Position numbers and translations under genes: made by a program. A stretch of DNA of 64,000 bases, from positions 124,001-188,000 of the forward strand of contig NZ_CAIJDE010000017.1 in assembly GCF_903819335.1 (NCBI RefSeq), in the 5' to 3' direction. The DNA comes from Flavobacterium panici. GTDB lineage: Bacteria; Bacteroidota; Bacteroidia; Flavobacteriales; Flavobacteriaceae. The notes below the pieces were generated by a model. It was given only the letters and a program-made list of their open reading frames with translations, did not search any database and was not told where the DNA came from. Shown here piece after piece: positions 1 to 8,510 of the stretch (position 1 is its first letter; each line of letters starts with the position of its first letter).

Positions 1-655
1 TATTTTGAAACTCTAAGGCTTTTGAATATTCTTCTCTTTCATTGTATAATATGCCCAGCAAATTATAGCTTTCATAATAAAGGTCATTTGCTTTCTGCAG
101 TTTCTTTAAACTGCCCAAAGCTTTAAAAACGGCAATTTCGCTTTCGAAAAAATCACCTTCGTTATATTGCAGGCTTGCTTTATTTAAAAATGTTTTTGCC
201 AGATTATACTGGTCATTTAATTTTAGATAAAGTTTTTCTGCTTTAAAATAATGCATAAAAGCACTGTCTGAAACAGATTGTGATGCATAATAATCTCCCA
301 GATAAGTATAGGCTTTTGCCATATGCAATGAATCTTTAGACTTTTGTGTTCGGTCTAAAATCAGTTTGGTGATCTTTAAATAATCTTTCCAATCGCTCAT
401 ATTGTAGTAACGATTAGCAACTTTAAACAGATTTACTTTATTAAGCGAATCATCTTTTTGATTTAAAATTATATGTAACGCTCTTTGATTGTAATTCTGT
501 TTAATATCTAAAGGAAGATTATTTTCATTTGCTAATGAAAGATAGGTAGAAAGGCTATCTACTAAAGAAATTGTATTTTTATCTAATTCTTTTTTCTGGT
601 TACAAGCCATAAAAACAAAGAATAGAAGTAATAGTATTTTACAATTTTTTTTCAA
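1..655 (-). CDS. TPR-type lipoprotein, N-terminal part (cut by window edge)
   Basis: This open reading frame runs leftward off the window. I chose the TTG at 655-653 as start because the first residues then give a lipoprotein signal peptide (LKKNCKILLLLFFVFMACNQ) whose lipobox Cys follows FMA. The ATG further upstream at 675 is out of frame and hits a stop, and the next in-frame Met lies inside the signal peptide. The roughly 218 visible residues are helical, with TPR-like stretches (AKAYTYLGDYYASQSVSDSA; YYESYNLLGILYNEREEYSK). Proteins like this in Bacteroidota are often the periplasmic sensor part of TPR histidine kinases or LuxR-like regulators. The LytTR regulator on the same strand at 1149-2006 fits that, but the kinase part would lie outside the window, so the function is not settled. 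Confidence 0.75.
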   Translation of the reverse strand, partial: MKKNCKILLLLFFVFMACNQKKELDKNTISLVDSLSTYLSLANENNLPLDIKQNYNQRALHIILNQKDDSLNKVNLFKVANRYYNMSDWKDYLKITKLILDRTQKSKDSLHMAKAYTYLGDYYASQSVSDSAFMHYFKAEKLYLKLNDQYNLAKTFLNKASLQYNEGDFFESEIAVFKALGSLKKLQKANDLYYESYNLLGILYNEREEYSKALEFQN

Positions 656-708
656 TTGCGATTTTGTGTTTTCATCAAAAATACTAAAACTATTCACACA
701 AAAAAAAA

Positions 709-728
709 GCTGCCAAAAAATTGGCAGC
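709..728 (-). terminator. Rho-independent terminator after the small secreted protein gene
   Basis: An 8-bp perfect stem (GCTGCCAA/TTGGCAGC) with a 4-base loop is followed, on the minus strand, by a run of T. It lies 24 bases after the stop codon of the gene at 752-970. Confidence 0.8.
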
Positions 729-751
729 TTCAATGCTTATTTAAAATGTAG

Positions 752-970
752 TTAGTCTACTTTTTTATCTGTTCCGATAGATTGATTAACACTCGAAAAA
801 CCTAGTTGTTTGTTTACTGCATGAAAATCTTGTTTCTTTTGACCTCCTGTTGCTCCTCCGTCAATTGTTGGTATTCTTAATTTTTCATTTGAAACGATAT
901 TTGGGTTTGCAAATGAAGTTGCTACTGCTACTAAAGAAAATAATCCGAATGTTAAAGCTGTCTTTTTCAT
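752..970 (-). CDS. Small secreted protein of unknown function (72 aa)
   Basis: I place the start at the ATG at 970-968. From there the protein opens with a clean Sec signal peptide (MKKTALTFGLFSLVAVATSFA) with likely cleavage before NPN. The in-frame ATG at 1036 would add 22 polar residues ahead of the signal peptide and is unlikely to be the start. The mature product is only about 50 residues, hydrophilic, Gly/Lys rich around GGATGGQKK, and has no cysteines. I do not recognise a family. It has its own terminator at 709-728 and lies between a LytTR regulator gene and a TPR lipoprotein gene, all on the minus strand, so a role with that signalling pair is conceivable but unproven. Confidence 0.7.
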   Translation of the reverse strand: MKKTALTFGLFSLVAVATSFANPNIVSNEKLRIPTIDGGATGGQKKQDFHAVNKQLGFSSVNQSIGTDKKVD

Positions 971-1148
971 AACTCTTAATGTGTTTAATTTGATTTTTGT
1001 ATTTGGGGTTTTTGATTGCTTTTGTGAGCGAATCATGGTGTAAAACTAACACCATAACCCAAAAAAATCTATATGAAAAAATAGCTTCGTGGTAGAACGT
1101 ACCCAATTGATAGTCAATGGATACCAAATTTATGTAACCAGCTAATTA

Positions 1149-2006
1149 CTAGATCTCTAGATAATTACCTTTTGAGAAATCAGCAATAATTAAATCGACG
1201 TTTGCTTTGTAGGTTTTTGAAAAAGGAATCTTTTTCGTAGAGTTTTTTATATAACAAACTGAGTTTCCGTTATGAATTCTTGCAATGTAGTTGCGATTAA
1301 TAATATAACTGTTGTGAATTCGAATAAACGGATAGGTTAACACCTGTTCAAAATGTTTCAGCGTTTTGAAAGCAGTTACCATATCACCCGAATTTAAATA
1401 GATATCGGTTGAATTATTATCGGCTTGAAAATAACAAATATCGTCTGCGTTAATATAACGATGATCACCGTACGATTTAATGCAGATTACAAGTGGTTTA
1501 TAAAACTCTTGATTTGTATTTTGATCTGGAATTGCTACAGGAATGTTTTCTGCCTTTAAAACAGGTATTTCATTGGCAATATTAATATCAGGTTTGGTTT
1601 CTATAGATCGTGACTCTTTGGGCTCTAAAAACATCCTTTCGAACTTTAAAAGCGTTTTTAGTAAATCTATATGGGTTAAAGGTTTTATGATGTAATCAAA
1701 AACGTTGTATTGAATGGCTTCAAAAGCCAAATCTTTTTTAGTTGTGGTTACAATGATTTTTGGGATAATTGATAAATACCGGTATAATTCGCCAATAAAT
1801 GAAAGTGATAAATGACTTAGTGAATCTTGGGGATCAATTTCTAGAAACACAAAGTAAGGACGATGTTCTAAAACCAAATTAAGTCCCTGACGGTAATTCG
1901 TAGCTGAAGCAATAAAAGTTAATTCTGAAAAACCTTCTGCAACGATTCTGGTTTTCAAAACACTTTCAGCGTCATTGTCAACAATAATATACGAATACTT
2001 CTTCAA
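1149..2006 (-). CDS. LytTR-family response regulator with Glu at the phospho-acceptor site
   Basis: The N-terminal half (about 1-125) is a receiver-like domain: acidic pocket D10/D12 in IIVDND, Thr cluster at 87-89 and Lys108 in DYIIKPL. The usual phospho-accepting Asp is replaced by Glu56 (VFLEIDP). After a low-complexity linker (about 130-170), the C-terminal half (about 170-280) is a LytTR DNA-binding domain with the typical blocks ICYFQADNNSTDIYL, FIRIHNSYIINRNYI and IPFSKTYK. It is probably a cytoplasmic transcription regulator of the Bacteroidota LytTR type. A Glu at this site often mimics phosphorylation, so activity may not depend on a kinase; that is inference. The next genes on the same strand are a small secreted protein and a TPR lipoprotein, but the 178-base gap makes a shared operon uncertain. 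Confidence 0.88.
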   Translation of the reverse strand: MKKYSYIIVDNDAESVLKTRIVAEGFSELTFIASATNYRQGLNLVLEHRPYFVFLEIDPQDSLSHLSLSFIGELYRYLSIIPKIIVTTTKKDLAFEAIQYNVFDYIIKPLTHIDLLKTLLKFERMFLEPKESRSIETKPDINIANEIPVLKAENIPVAIPDQNTNQEFYKPLVICIKSYGDHRYINADDICYFQADNNSTDIYLNSGDMVTAFKTLKHFEQVLTYPFIRIHNSYIINRNYIARIHNGNSVCYIKNSTKKIPFSKTYKANVDLIIADFSKGNYLEI

Positions 2007-2211
2007 CTTTAACTTTTATTGATTTTCATAACTTCCTGACAGCGTTTCCTCAATGCTTAAAAAAATGTTTTGAGGTATAGAAAATGCCCAATTAAATTTA
2101 AGCATTTCAATTATCCAAACATTCTATTGTTGATAGATTAATCGATTATGTTAATACATAAAGATGAAATGCTAAAAAACTCGTCGAAACGCAGGATTTA
2201 AAATTAAAAAA

Positions 2212-2240
2212 ATCCCAAACTCCACAGAGGAATTTGGGAT
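2212..2240 (-). terminator. Terminator of glyS
   Basis: The inverted repeat ATCCCAAACTCC/GGAATTTGGGAT (one mismatch, 5-base loop) is followed on the minus strand by an A/T-rich stretch with a T-run. It lies 25 bases after the glyS stop codon. Confidence 0.75.
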
Positions 2241-2264
2241 ATTTATATCATGTTAATTAAAAAA

Positions 2265-3806
2265 TTACATTTTCATCAACCAGTTTTTCATCGAAACTTC
2301 GTTTTCAATAATACCTCTTAATTCAGATATCTTAACGCGATCTTGTTTCATTGTATCTCTATGACGAATTGTTACTGTTTCGTCTTCAAGAGTTTGATGA
2401 TCTACTGTAATACAAAATGGTGTTCCTAATGCATCTTGTCTTCTGTAACGACGGCCTACTGCATCTTTTTCATCATACGCCACATTGAAATCCCATTTTA
2501 AATCTTCGATGATTTTTTTAGAAACTTCCGGTAAACCATCTTTTTTAACTAAAGGCAATACCGCTGCTTTTGTAGGTGCTAAAACTGCTGGCAATTTTAG
2601 TACTGTTCTTGTTGAACCATCCTCTAAAGTTTCTTCTTGCAACGATGTTGCAAAAACTGCCAAGAACATACGATCAAGACCTACAGACGTTTCTACTACG
2701 TATGGCACGTAGTTTTCGTTTAGTTCAGGATCAAAATACTGAAGCTTTCTTCCTGAATATTGTTCGTGCGCTTTTAAGTCAAAATCGGTACGAGAGTGAA
2801 TACCTTCAAGTTCTTTGAAACCAAAAGGGAAATTAAACTCAATATCTGCAGCTGCATTTGCGTAATGCGCTAATTTTTCGTGATCGTGAAAACGGTAATT
2901 CTCTTTCCCTAATCCTAAAGATAAATGCCAGTTTAAACGAGTTTGTTTCCAATGCTCATACCATTGCATTTCTTCTCCCGGACGTACAAAAAACTGCATT
3001 TCCATTTGTTCGAATTCACGCATACGGAAAATGAATTGTCTTGCAACGATTTCATTTCTAAACGCTTTACCTGTTTGAGCAATTCCAAAAGGAACTTTCA
3101 TACGGCCTGATTTCTGAACATTTAAAAAGTTCACAAAAATACCCTGCGCTGTTTCCGGACGTAAATATAAATCCATTGCAGACTCTGCAGAAGCTCCAAG
3201 TTTAGTTCCGAACATTAAGTTGAATTGCTTAACGTCTGTCCAGTTTCTTGAACCAGTTTCAGGATCAGCAATTTCAAGCTCTTCGATTAAAGCTTTTACA
3301 TCTTCAAGATCTCCATTTCCTAAAGAACGTCCTAAACGCTCTCTAATTTCTTTTTCTTTTGCTAAATATTCAACTACTCTGGCATTTGTAGTTACAAATT
3401 CCTGTTCGTTGAATGCATCACCAAAACGAGCTTTTGCTTTGTCAATTTCTTTTTGCGCTTTTTGGTGAATTTTTTCAGCAAAATCTTCCACTAAAACGTC
3501 AGCTCTATATCTTTTTTTAGAATCTTTATTATCAATTAACGGATCATTGAAGGCATCAACGTGGCCTGAAGCTTTCCAGGTTGTTGGATGCATTAATATT
3601 GCAGCATCAAGGCCCACAATATTTTCATTCATCTGAACCATTGATTTCCACCAATATTCACGGATATTCTTTTTTAATTCGACTCCATTTTGTGCATAAT
3701 CATATACTGCACTCAATCCATCGTAAACTTCGCTTGACGGAAAAATAAATCCGTACTCTTTTGCGTGCGAAACCACATTCTTAAATAAATCTTCTTGTTT
3801 TGCCAT
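2265..3806 (-). CDS. glyS: Glycine--tRNA ligase (single-chain, homodimeric type)
   Basis: This enzyme charges tRNA-Gly with glycine in the cytoplasm. The 513-residue length is usual for the single-polypeptide class II form, not the split alpha/beta form of E. coli. The N-terminus EYGFIFPSSEVYDGLSAVYD and the block ETAQGIFVNFLNVQKSGR with GIAQTGKAFRNEI and FRMREFEQMEMQFF are the class II catalytic motifs of this family; ETSVGLDR is the motif 3 region. The C-terminal part (from about 405, LAPTKAAVLPL) is the anticodon-binding domain and ends with VTIRHRDTMKQ. The start MAKQEDLF is well supported by family alignment from memory. It is a single gene with its own terminator. Confidence 0.97.
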   Translation of the reverse strand: MAKQEDLFKNVVSHAKEYGFIFPSSEVYDGLSAVYDYAQNGVELKKNIREYWWKSMVQMNENIVGLDAAILMHPTTWKASGHVDAFNDPLIDNKDSKKRYRADVLVEDFAEKIHQKAQKEIDKAKARFGDAFNEQEFVTTNARVVEYLAKEKEIRERLGRSLGNGDLEDVKALIEELEIADPETGSRNWTDVKQFNLMFGTKLGASAESAMDLYLRPETAQGIFVNFLNVQKSGRMKVPFGIAQTGKAFRNEIVARQFIFRMREFEQMEMQFFVRPGEEMQWYEHWKQTRLNWHLSLGLGKENYRFHDHEKLAHYANAAADIEFNFPFGFKELEGIHSRTDFDLKAHEQYSGRKLQYFDPELNENYVPYVVETSVGLDRMFLAVFATSLQEETLEDGSTRTVLKLPAVLAPTKAAVLPLVKKDGLPEVSKKIIEDLKWDFNVAYDEKDAVGRRYRRQDALGTPFCITVDHQTLEDETVTIRHRDTMKQDRVKISELRGIIENEVSMKNWLMKM

Positions 3807-3871
3807 AGTAATGCAAAAATATAAAAAGTACTTATAAAAAAAAGAAAAATAAAAAAGATTGAAGTTTAAAT

Positions 3872-4588
3872 TTGGTTAGTTTTGTAACTAAATTCTTTCT
3901 ATTTGTGTTTAATTTTATAATTGATCTCTTTTTCCCTAAAGTTTGCTCTGGCTGTCGTGCCGTTTTAATGACAAACGAAACCGTTTTATGCACGAATTGT
4001 CGTCATGAACTGCCTCTAACTCAATATTATTTAGATTCAAATAATGAAGCCGTCAAAAAGTTTTATGGTAAAATAGAAACCGAACACGTTTCTGCCTTTA
4101 TTTATTTCATTAAAAAAGGAATTGTTCAGGAACTCATTCACAACCTGAAATATAAAGGCCACGAAGAAATTGGAACCGTTTTAGGAAATTGGTATGTAGA
4201 GGATTTAAAAGAACTGAAACTTGATACGCCATTTGATGCAGTAATTCCCGTTCCCTTGCATCCGCGAAAATTTAAGGAGCGCGGTTACAATCAGGTTACC
4301 ACTTTTGGAAAGGCTTTAGCCGAAGGTTTGAAAATTCCGTATAACGGCTCGATTTTATATCGAAAGAAATATTCTAAAACACAATCAAAAAAGAATCTCT
4401 TGGGAAGATCTGAAAACATCGAAAATATCTTTGATGCAATTTCAACCGAAGAAAATCATAATAAACATTTTTTAATTGTTGATGATGTACTTACAACCGG
4501 AGCAACACTCGAAGCTTGTTCAAGGGCATTATTAAAAATTCCGGGAACAAAAATCAGTATTGTTTGTATGGCGATGGCGAACTCTTAA
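3872..4588 (+). CDS. ComF-family phosphoribosyltransferase-like protein
   Basis: The N-terminus holds a four-Cys zinc-ribbon-like element (CSGC about residue 27, CTNC about residue 42). The C-terminal half is a type I phosphoribosyltransferase fold with the PRPP loop FLIVDDVLTTGATLEACS and the conserved DAVIPVPLHPRKFKERGYNQ. The family includes ComFC, which takes part in DNA uptake during transformation; the catalytic reaction is not established. The start is uncertain: the frame opens with TTG at 3872, and a TAAATTTG promoter-like box overlaps it (3867-3874), so translation may begin a few codons further in, for example at the GTG at 3905. It converges with the protease gene at 4692 across a shared palindrome. 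Confidence 0.88.
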   Translation: MVSFVTKFFLFVFNFIIDLFFPKVCSGCRAVLMTNETVLCTNCRHELPLTQYYLDSNNEAVKKFYGKIETEHVSAFIYFIKKGIVQELIHNLKYKGHEEIGTVLGNWYVEDLKELKLDTPFDAVIPVPLHPRKFKERGYNQVTTFGKALAEGLKIPYNGSILYRKKYSKTQSKKNLLGRSENIENIFDAISTEENHNKHFLIVDDVLTTGATLEACSRALLKIPGTKISIVCMAMANS

Positions 4589-4630
4589 AAAAGGAAATTC
4601 CAAATAAATAATAAAATTCCAATAAAAAAG

Positions 4631-4669
4631 AAATTCCAAATTCCAATTAAAACTTGGAATTTGGAATTT
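4631..4669. terminator. Perfect 16-bp palindrome between convergent genes, probable bidirectional terminator
   Basis: AAATTCCAAATTCCAA is repeated in inverse orientation after a 7-base spacer. The element sits between the 3' ends of the ComF-like gene (plus) and the metalloprotease gene (minus). A close relative lies at 44941-44972, so it may also be a member of a dispersed repeat family. Confidence 0.6.
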
Positions 4670-4691
4670 AAAATATTGAGATTCAATAATT

Positions 4692-7361
4692 TTAGTTGAC
4701 TATTATTTTCTTAACTGTTCTTCTGTTTCCATCAATAACAGTAACTAAATAAATTCCTGCCGAAACATTTGGAAGCTGAATGTTTTGATTAAAATCTCCA
4801 GATGCTGCGAAGGTTTGGGTGTAAACACTTTTTCCTAAAATATCGTGTACAAAAACCTGAACATTATTTGATTCACTTGCAAATTGGACTGTAAAACTTC
4901 CTTTATTTGGATTTGGATAAAGTGCAAAATCAAGAGTTTCAAAATCGTCTGTTCCTAAAGTAAATGTTTTGGTACAGATGTTGACTGATGCTGAATTTAT
5001 TGTTCCAAACATTCCCGAAACAGCGTCACGAACTCTAAATGTCCATGTTCCCTGTTGTGTCTGCCCATTAAAAGCACTCAATTCATTAACCGGAATAACA
5101 ATTTGTTCTGTTATTTTGCTGCAATCTAAAGCATTTCCTGAATCATCAAAATTAAGAATCAATGTTGAGTTTAAACTTGGACATGATTTATTAAACAAAC
5201 GAACTGTTGTTCCCTGCGGACTCACGATTTGGATTTCAAGATCAGATAATCGTTCGTGTGTAACATTTACCAAAACATTTACATCTGAAATTGTTCCTGT
5301 TGCACTTGGAACGCTAACTGCTTTTGTTGTATAACTTGTTGAAGCTATAATATTAAAAGGACTTTCAAAACTATAGTTATTACAGCTTGTTGTTGTTGTA
5401 TACCCAATAGCAAACGGTTTGCTGTTTAAAGTATAATAGATATTTGCCGTTGGTTCAATAAGAAGTCTGCAATTTGTAGATGAAGGAATACTAGCAGGCA
5501 GAGCAATAACTTCTGAACCATCATTTGGTGTATTAGCCGCTAAAGTTGTTGGAAAAGTTAAACCGCCATCTGTAGAAAGTTTGATATTTACTAACGAAGA
5601 TCCCTGCAGATTATTCGTATTGTTAACGCTCCAGGTAATAGTTTGACTTGAGCCTTGCTGCCAGCTTACATTATCGCCATTATGCGATGTTACTGCAAAA
5701 GGTCCGGCTGTTGAAACCACATTAACAAACATTGCACTTGTATTGGTCTGCGCTGTACCTAAAGCTGCATTATCTCTACCTGTTAAAGTAAAATTTAATG
5801 TTCTGGCGATAGACGAAACAGACTCCCAAGTTGTGGTCAATTTATTTTGTAATACGGAATCATAACTTGGAAAATAACGAATAGGTGAAGTTGTTGGAGC
5901 AAATGATCTGAACAAAGGCCCGTCTGGTTTTGTTGGATATGCAATACTGTTTGCTTCAGATGTCGTAGTAGCATTATCATATTCTTCCCAAGTGTACGTG
6001 ATAATATCCCCTTCTGGATCTGAACCGGTTCCTTTTAAAACAAATGGTGTACCAATTGGGATCGTATAATTACTTCCTGCACTAATTACAGGCGGATTAT
6101 TGGTTAAATTGGTGCTAACCGGACAGCTTTTTCCAGCAAGCGTATTCTGAATCTGTAAAATACTTGCATATGCAAAATAGTCATCAGAATTATTTTGAAT
6201 ATCATAATCACCCGTAACTCCGGCATATCCCATTATTGTAGAACCGCTTCCCGGCTCAACATTCACTGATGTTCTTTCCCCTGAATCGTATGAAAAAGTA
6301 TGATTTGCTCCCAATTGATGTCCAAATTCATGTATCACAAAATCAATATCAAAAGTATCGCCTTCAGGTTTTCCGTCTGAAGGAGACGTGAAAGCACTTC
6401 CTTTTGCTAAAGGATCACCTGTTGTTGGATTTGAACAAATACAACCTATGCAGCCGGCATTACCTCCTCCGCCAGAAGCTCCGAATAAATGTCCAATATC
6501 ATAATTACTATTTCCTATAACATTTGTCAACGTTGTTTGAACTTCCTGATTCCATGCGCCATCTGCACCATCTGAAGCTTTAGAATAAGGCTGAGTTGCA
6601 ACATTGGTATAAATTACAGCATCATTATTGGCAATCAAAACCAGTTTTAATGCTAAATCTTTGTTTAAAATGCCGTTGACTCTTGTTAGTGTTGCGTTCA
6701 TTCCTGCTAAAGCTCCGGCTTTTGTTCCACCAAAATACGCTGTATATTCTGCTGTACAGGACAATGCTAAACGAAGTGTTTTAAAAACTTTATTATTAGA
6801 TGTTGTTTTTGCAGTTTTTCCTTCTTTGTTATTTATAACGGCATCTATAGTTTTACATACTAATTTTGCTTTTGAAGCTGCATCTTTTGAAGAAAACAAA
6901 ACATATTCTGCCTTGTTATCTGGGTTTTGCTCTATAAACTCAGTCGGTTTATCAGCCCTAAAAAGCATTGTTTGAAGCCCTCTTGGCGAAAGACTAAAAT
7001 GTATTTTTGCCGATTTATCGTCTAAACCACTTCCTTCGTAAGCTCTAATTTCCGGGTATTTTGCCTGTAGTTCAGGATCAAAATTTGAAGATTCCCAAAC
7101 CTGAAATCTTTCTAAAACTCCTTTTGCATTTGGAATCGTAATTTCGGCATTTGAACTTAACGAAGATTTTTGAGTTGTTTTGGCCAATTTTGCTGTTAAG
7201 GATTCTGTATTTAATTTATAATACAGTTTATCAGAATCAGTTACTGAAGCTTTTTTTCCAGAGACTGAAACCGAATTAACCTTTTGCCACAGGTCGTCAT
7301 TTTGGGCATGAAGTTGTACAAATGAAAAGATAATCAGAAAATAAAGTAATTGTTTCTTCAT
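4692..7361 (-). CDS. Secreted reprolysin-like zinc metalloprotease with P-domain and T9SS signal
   Basis: The order is: signal peptide (1-20, ending LHAQ); propeptide-like region up to about 190; zinc protease domain about 195-415 with the metzincin motif HEFGHQLGANH at about 340 and the Met-turn region STIMGYAG downstream; an Ig/fibronectin-like middle part; a proprotein-convertase P-domain at about 665-795 (VNVTHERLSDLEIQIVSPQG); and a C-terminal type A T9SS sorting domain (about 810-889, LYPNPNKGSFTVQF to GIYLVTVIDGNRRTVKKIIV). It should be exported by Sec, carried across the outer membrane by T9SS and released or surface-attached. Substrates cannot be told from sequence. It is a single gene, and the upstream TAAATTTG at 7393-7386 is a candidate -7 element. 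Confidence 0.93.
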   Translation of the reverse strand: MKKQLLYFLIIFSFVQLHAQNDDLWQKVNSVSVSGKKASVTDSDKLYYKLNTESLTAKLAKTTQKSSLSSNAEITIPNAKGVLERFQVWESSNFDPELQAKYPEIRAYEGSGLDDKSAKIHFSLSPRGLQTMLFRADKPTEFIEQNPDNKAEYVLFSSKDAASKAKLVCKTIDAVINNKEGKTAKTTSNNKVFKTLRLALSCTAEYTAYFGGTKAGALAGMNATLTRVNGILNKDLALKLVLIANNDAVIYTNVATQPYSKASDGADGAWNQEVQTTLTNVIGNSNYDIGHLFGASGGGGNAGCIGCICSNPTTGDPLAKGSAFTSPSDGKPEGDTFDIDFVIHEFGHQLGANHTFSYDSGERTSVNVEPGSGSTIMGYAGVTGDYDIQNNSDDYFAYASILQIQNTLAGKSCPVSTNLTNNPPVISAGSNYTIPIGTPFVLKGTGSDPEGDIITYTWEEYDNATTTSEANSIAYPTKPDGPLFRSFAPTTSPIRYFPSYDSVLQNKLTTTWESVSSIARTLNFTLTGRDNAALGTAQTNTSAMFVNVVSTAGPFAVTSHNGDNVSWQQGSSQTITWSVNNTNNLQGSSLVNIKLSTDGGLTFPTTLAANTPNDGSEVIALPASIPSSTNCRLLIEPTANIYYTLNSKPFAIGYTTTTSCNNYSFESPFNIIASTSYTTKAVSVPSATGTISDVNVLVNVTHERLSDLEIQIVSPQGTTVRLFNKSCPSLNSTLILNFDDSGNALDCSKITEQIVIPVNELSAFNGQTQQGTWTFRVRDAVSGMFGTINSASVNICTKTFTLGTDDFETLDFALYPNPNKGSFTVQFASESNNVQVFVHDILGKSVYTQTFAASGDFNQNIQLPNVSAGIYLVTVIDGNRRTVKKIIVN

Positions 7362-7385
7362 GCTTAGTGATATTTTTTATGAAAT

Positions 7386-7393
7386 CAAATTTA
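7386..7393 (-). promoter_or_regulatory. Candidate -7 box for the metalloprotease gene
   Basis: TAAATTTG on the minus strand fits the Bacteroidota TAnnTTTG -7 consensus and lies 24 bases upstream of the start codon. No well-spaced -33 TTTG is present, so this is tentative. Confidence 0.35.
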
Positions 7394-7531
7394 GTCGAAT
7401 TAAATCAAATTCTTACATCTAAACGACATTTAACGTTTTTTAGTCGACGAATCCGTGATTTTTTCGACAAAAGAAGTATAATATTCCTAAAAAATCAATT
7501 GCCCTTAGTACAAAATTTAAAATAGATAGTA

Positions 7532-7539
7532 TAAATTTG
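7532..7539 (+). promoter_or_regulatory. Candidate -7 box for ribF
   Basis: TAAATTTG matches TAnnTTTG and ends 21 bases before the ribF start. A matching -33 element is not evident. Confidence 0.35.
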
Positions 7540-7560
7540 CAGCATCTTAAATAATTTGTT

Positions 7561-8493
7561 TTGAAGCTCTTTCATTCTATAAACGATTTCCATTCGACCA
7601 AGAAAACAATTTTAACTCTTGGTACTTTTGATGGCGTACATATTGGTCATAAAAAAATTCTGGAAAGAATTACTCAAAACACGGAAAATGGAAAATACGA
7701 AAGTTTAGTACTTACATTTTTTCCGCATCCGAGAATGGTTTTACAAGAAAAATCAGAAATAAAATTGCTCAATACTATTGCTGAAAAAACAAAACTTTTA
7801 GAAGCAACCGGAATTGAAAATTTAGTTATTCATCCGTTTAACGAAAGTTTCTCAAGATTAACTGCCGAAGAATTTGTGAGCACTATTTTGGTTGATCAGT
7901 TTCATATTCAAAAAATAATTATTGGCCACGATCATCGTTTTGGAAGAAACAGAACGGCCAATATTGATAATTTAATTGCTTTTGGTGCCGAATATGGTTT
8001 TGAAGTGGAACAAATTTCTGCAGAAGAAATACAAGATGTTTCTGTTAGTTCTACCAAGATCAGAAAAGCTTTAGACGAAGGAAATATGGAATTAGCCAAT
8101 GAATATTTAGGCTATGACTATTTTTTGAGCGGTGAAGTTGTAAAAGGAAGACAGTTAGGAAGAACAATTGGTTTTCCAACAGCAAATATTCAAATTGAAG
8201 AAGAATACAAATTAATTCCAAAAAATGGAGTTTATGTTGTGAAGGCTTTGATTGATAATTTGGAAGTTTTCGGAATGATGAACATCGGCTTCAATCCAAC
8301 AGTAAATGGACAAAAACAAACTATCGAAGTAAACCTTTTTGATTTTGATGCTGATATTTACGGCAAAAAAATTGAGATTTCATTATTGCAATATCTTCGC
8401 GGAGAACAAAAGTTTGGCTCACTTGATTTGCTGAAAGCTCAATTAAATCAGGACAAACAAGATTCTTTAGATTTTGTGAGTAAGCTTCAATAA
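7561..8493 (+). CDS. ribF: Bifunctional riboflavin kinase / FAD synthetase
   Basis: The protein turns riboflavin into FMN and then FAD. The N-terminal half is the adenylyltransferase: TLGTFDGVHIGHKKIL with the HIGH nucleotide-binding motif near residue 27, IIGHDHRFGRNR at about 120 and VSSTKIRKAL at about 160. The C-terminal half is the flavokinase: GRQLGRTIGFPTANI at about 200, GVYVV, NIGFNPTVNG and EVNLFDFDADIYG. At 310 residues it has the usual family length. The start codon is TTG, giving MKLFHSINDF; no in-frame ATG occurs before the conserved TLGTFDG block, so this start is likely. It stands alone, followed by a repeat-rich gap. Confidence 0.96.
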   Translation: MKLFHSINDFHSTKKTILTLGTFDGVHIGHKKILERITQNTENGKYESLVLTFFPHPRMVLQEKSEIKLLNTIAEKTKLLEATGIENLVIHPFNESFSRLTAEEFVSTILVDQFHIQKIIIGHDHRFGRNRTANIDNLIAFGAEYGFEVEQISAEEIQDVSVSSTKIRKALDEGNMELANEYLGYDYFLSGEVVKGRQLGRTIGFPTANIQIEEEYKLIPKNGVYVVKALIDNLEVFGMMNIGFNPTVNGQKQTIEVNLFDFDADIYGKKIEISLLQYLRGEQKFGSLDLLKAQLNQDKQDSLDFVSKLQ

Positions 8494-8510
8494 TTACTTT
8501 TAGATATGTA

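Noticed and set aside
885..1127. 80-codon frame on the minus strand overlapping the small secreted protein
   Set aside because: It overlaps a better-supported gene with signal peptide in another frame, and its translation is Ile/Phe/Asn-rich low complexity.
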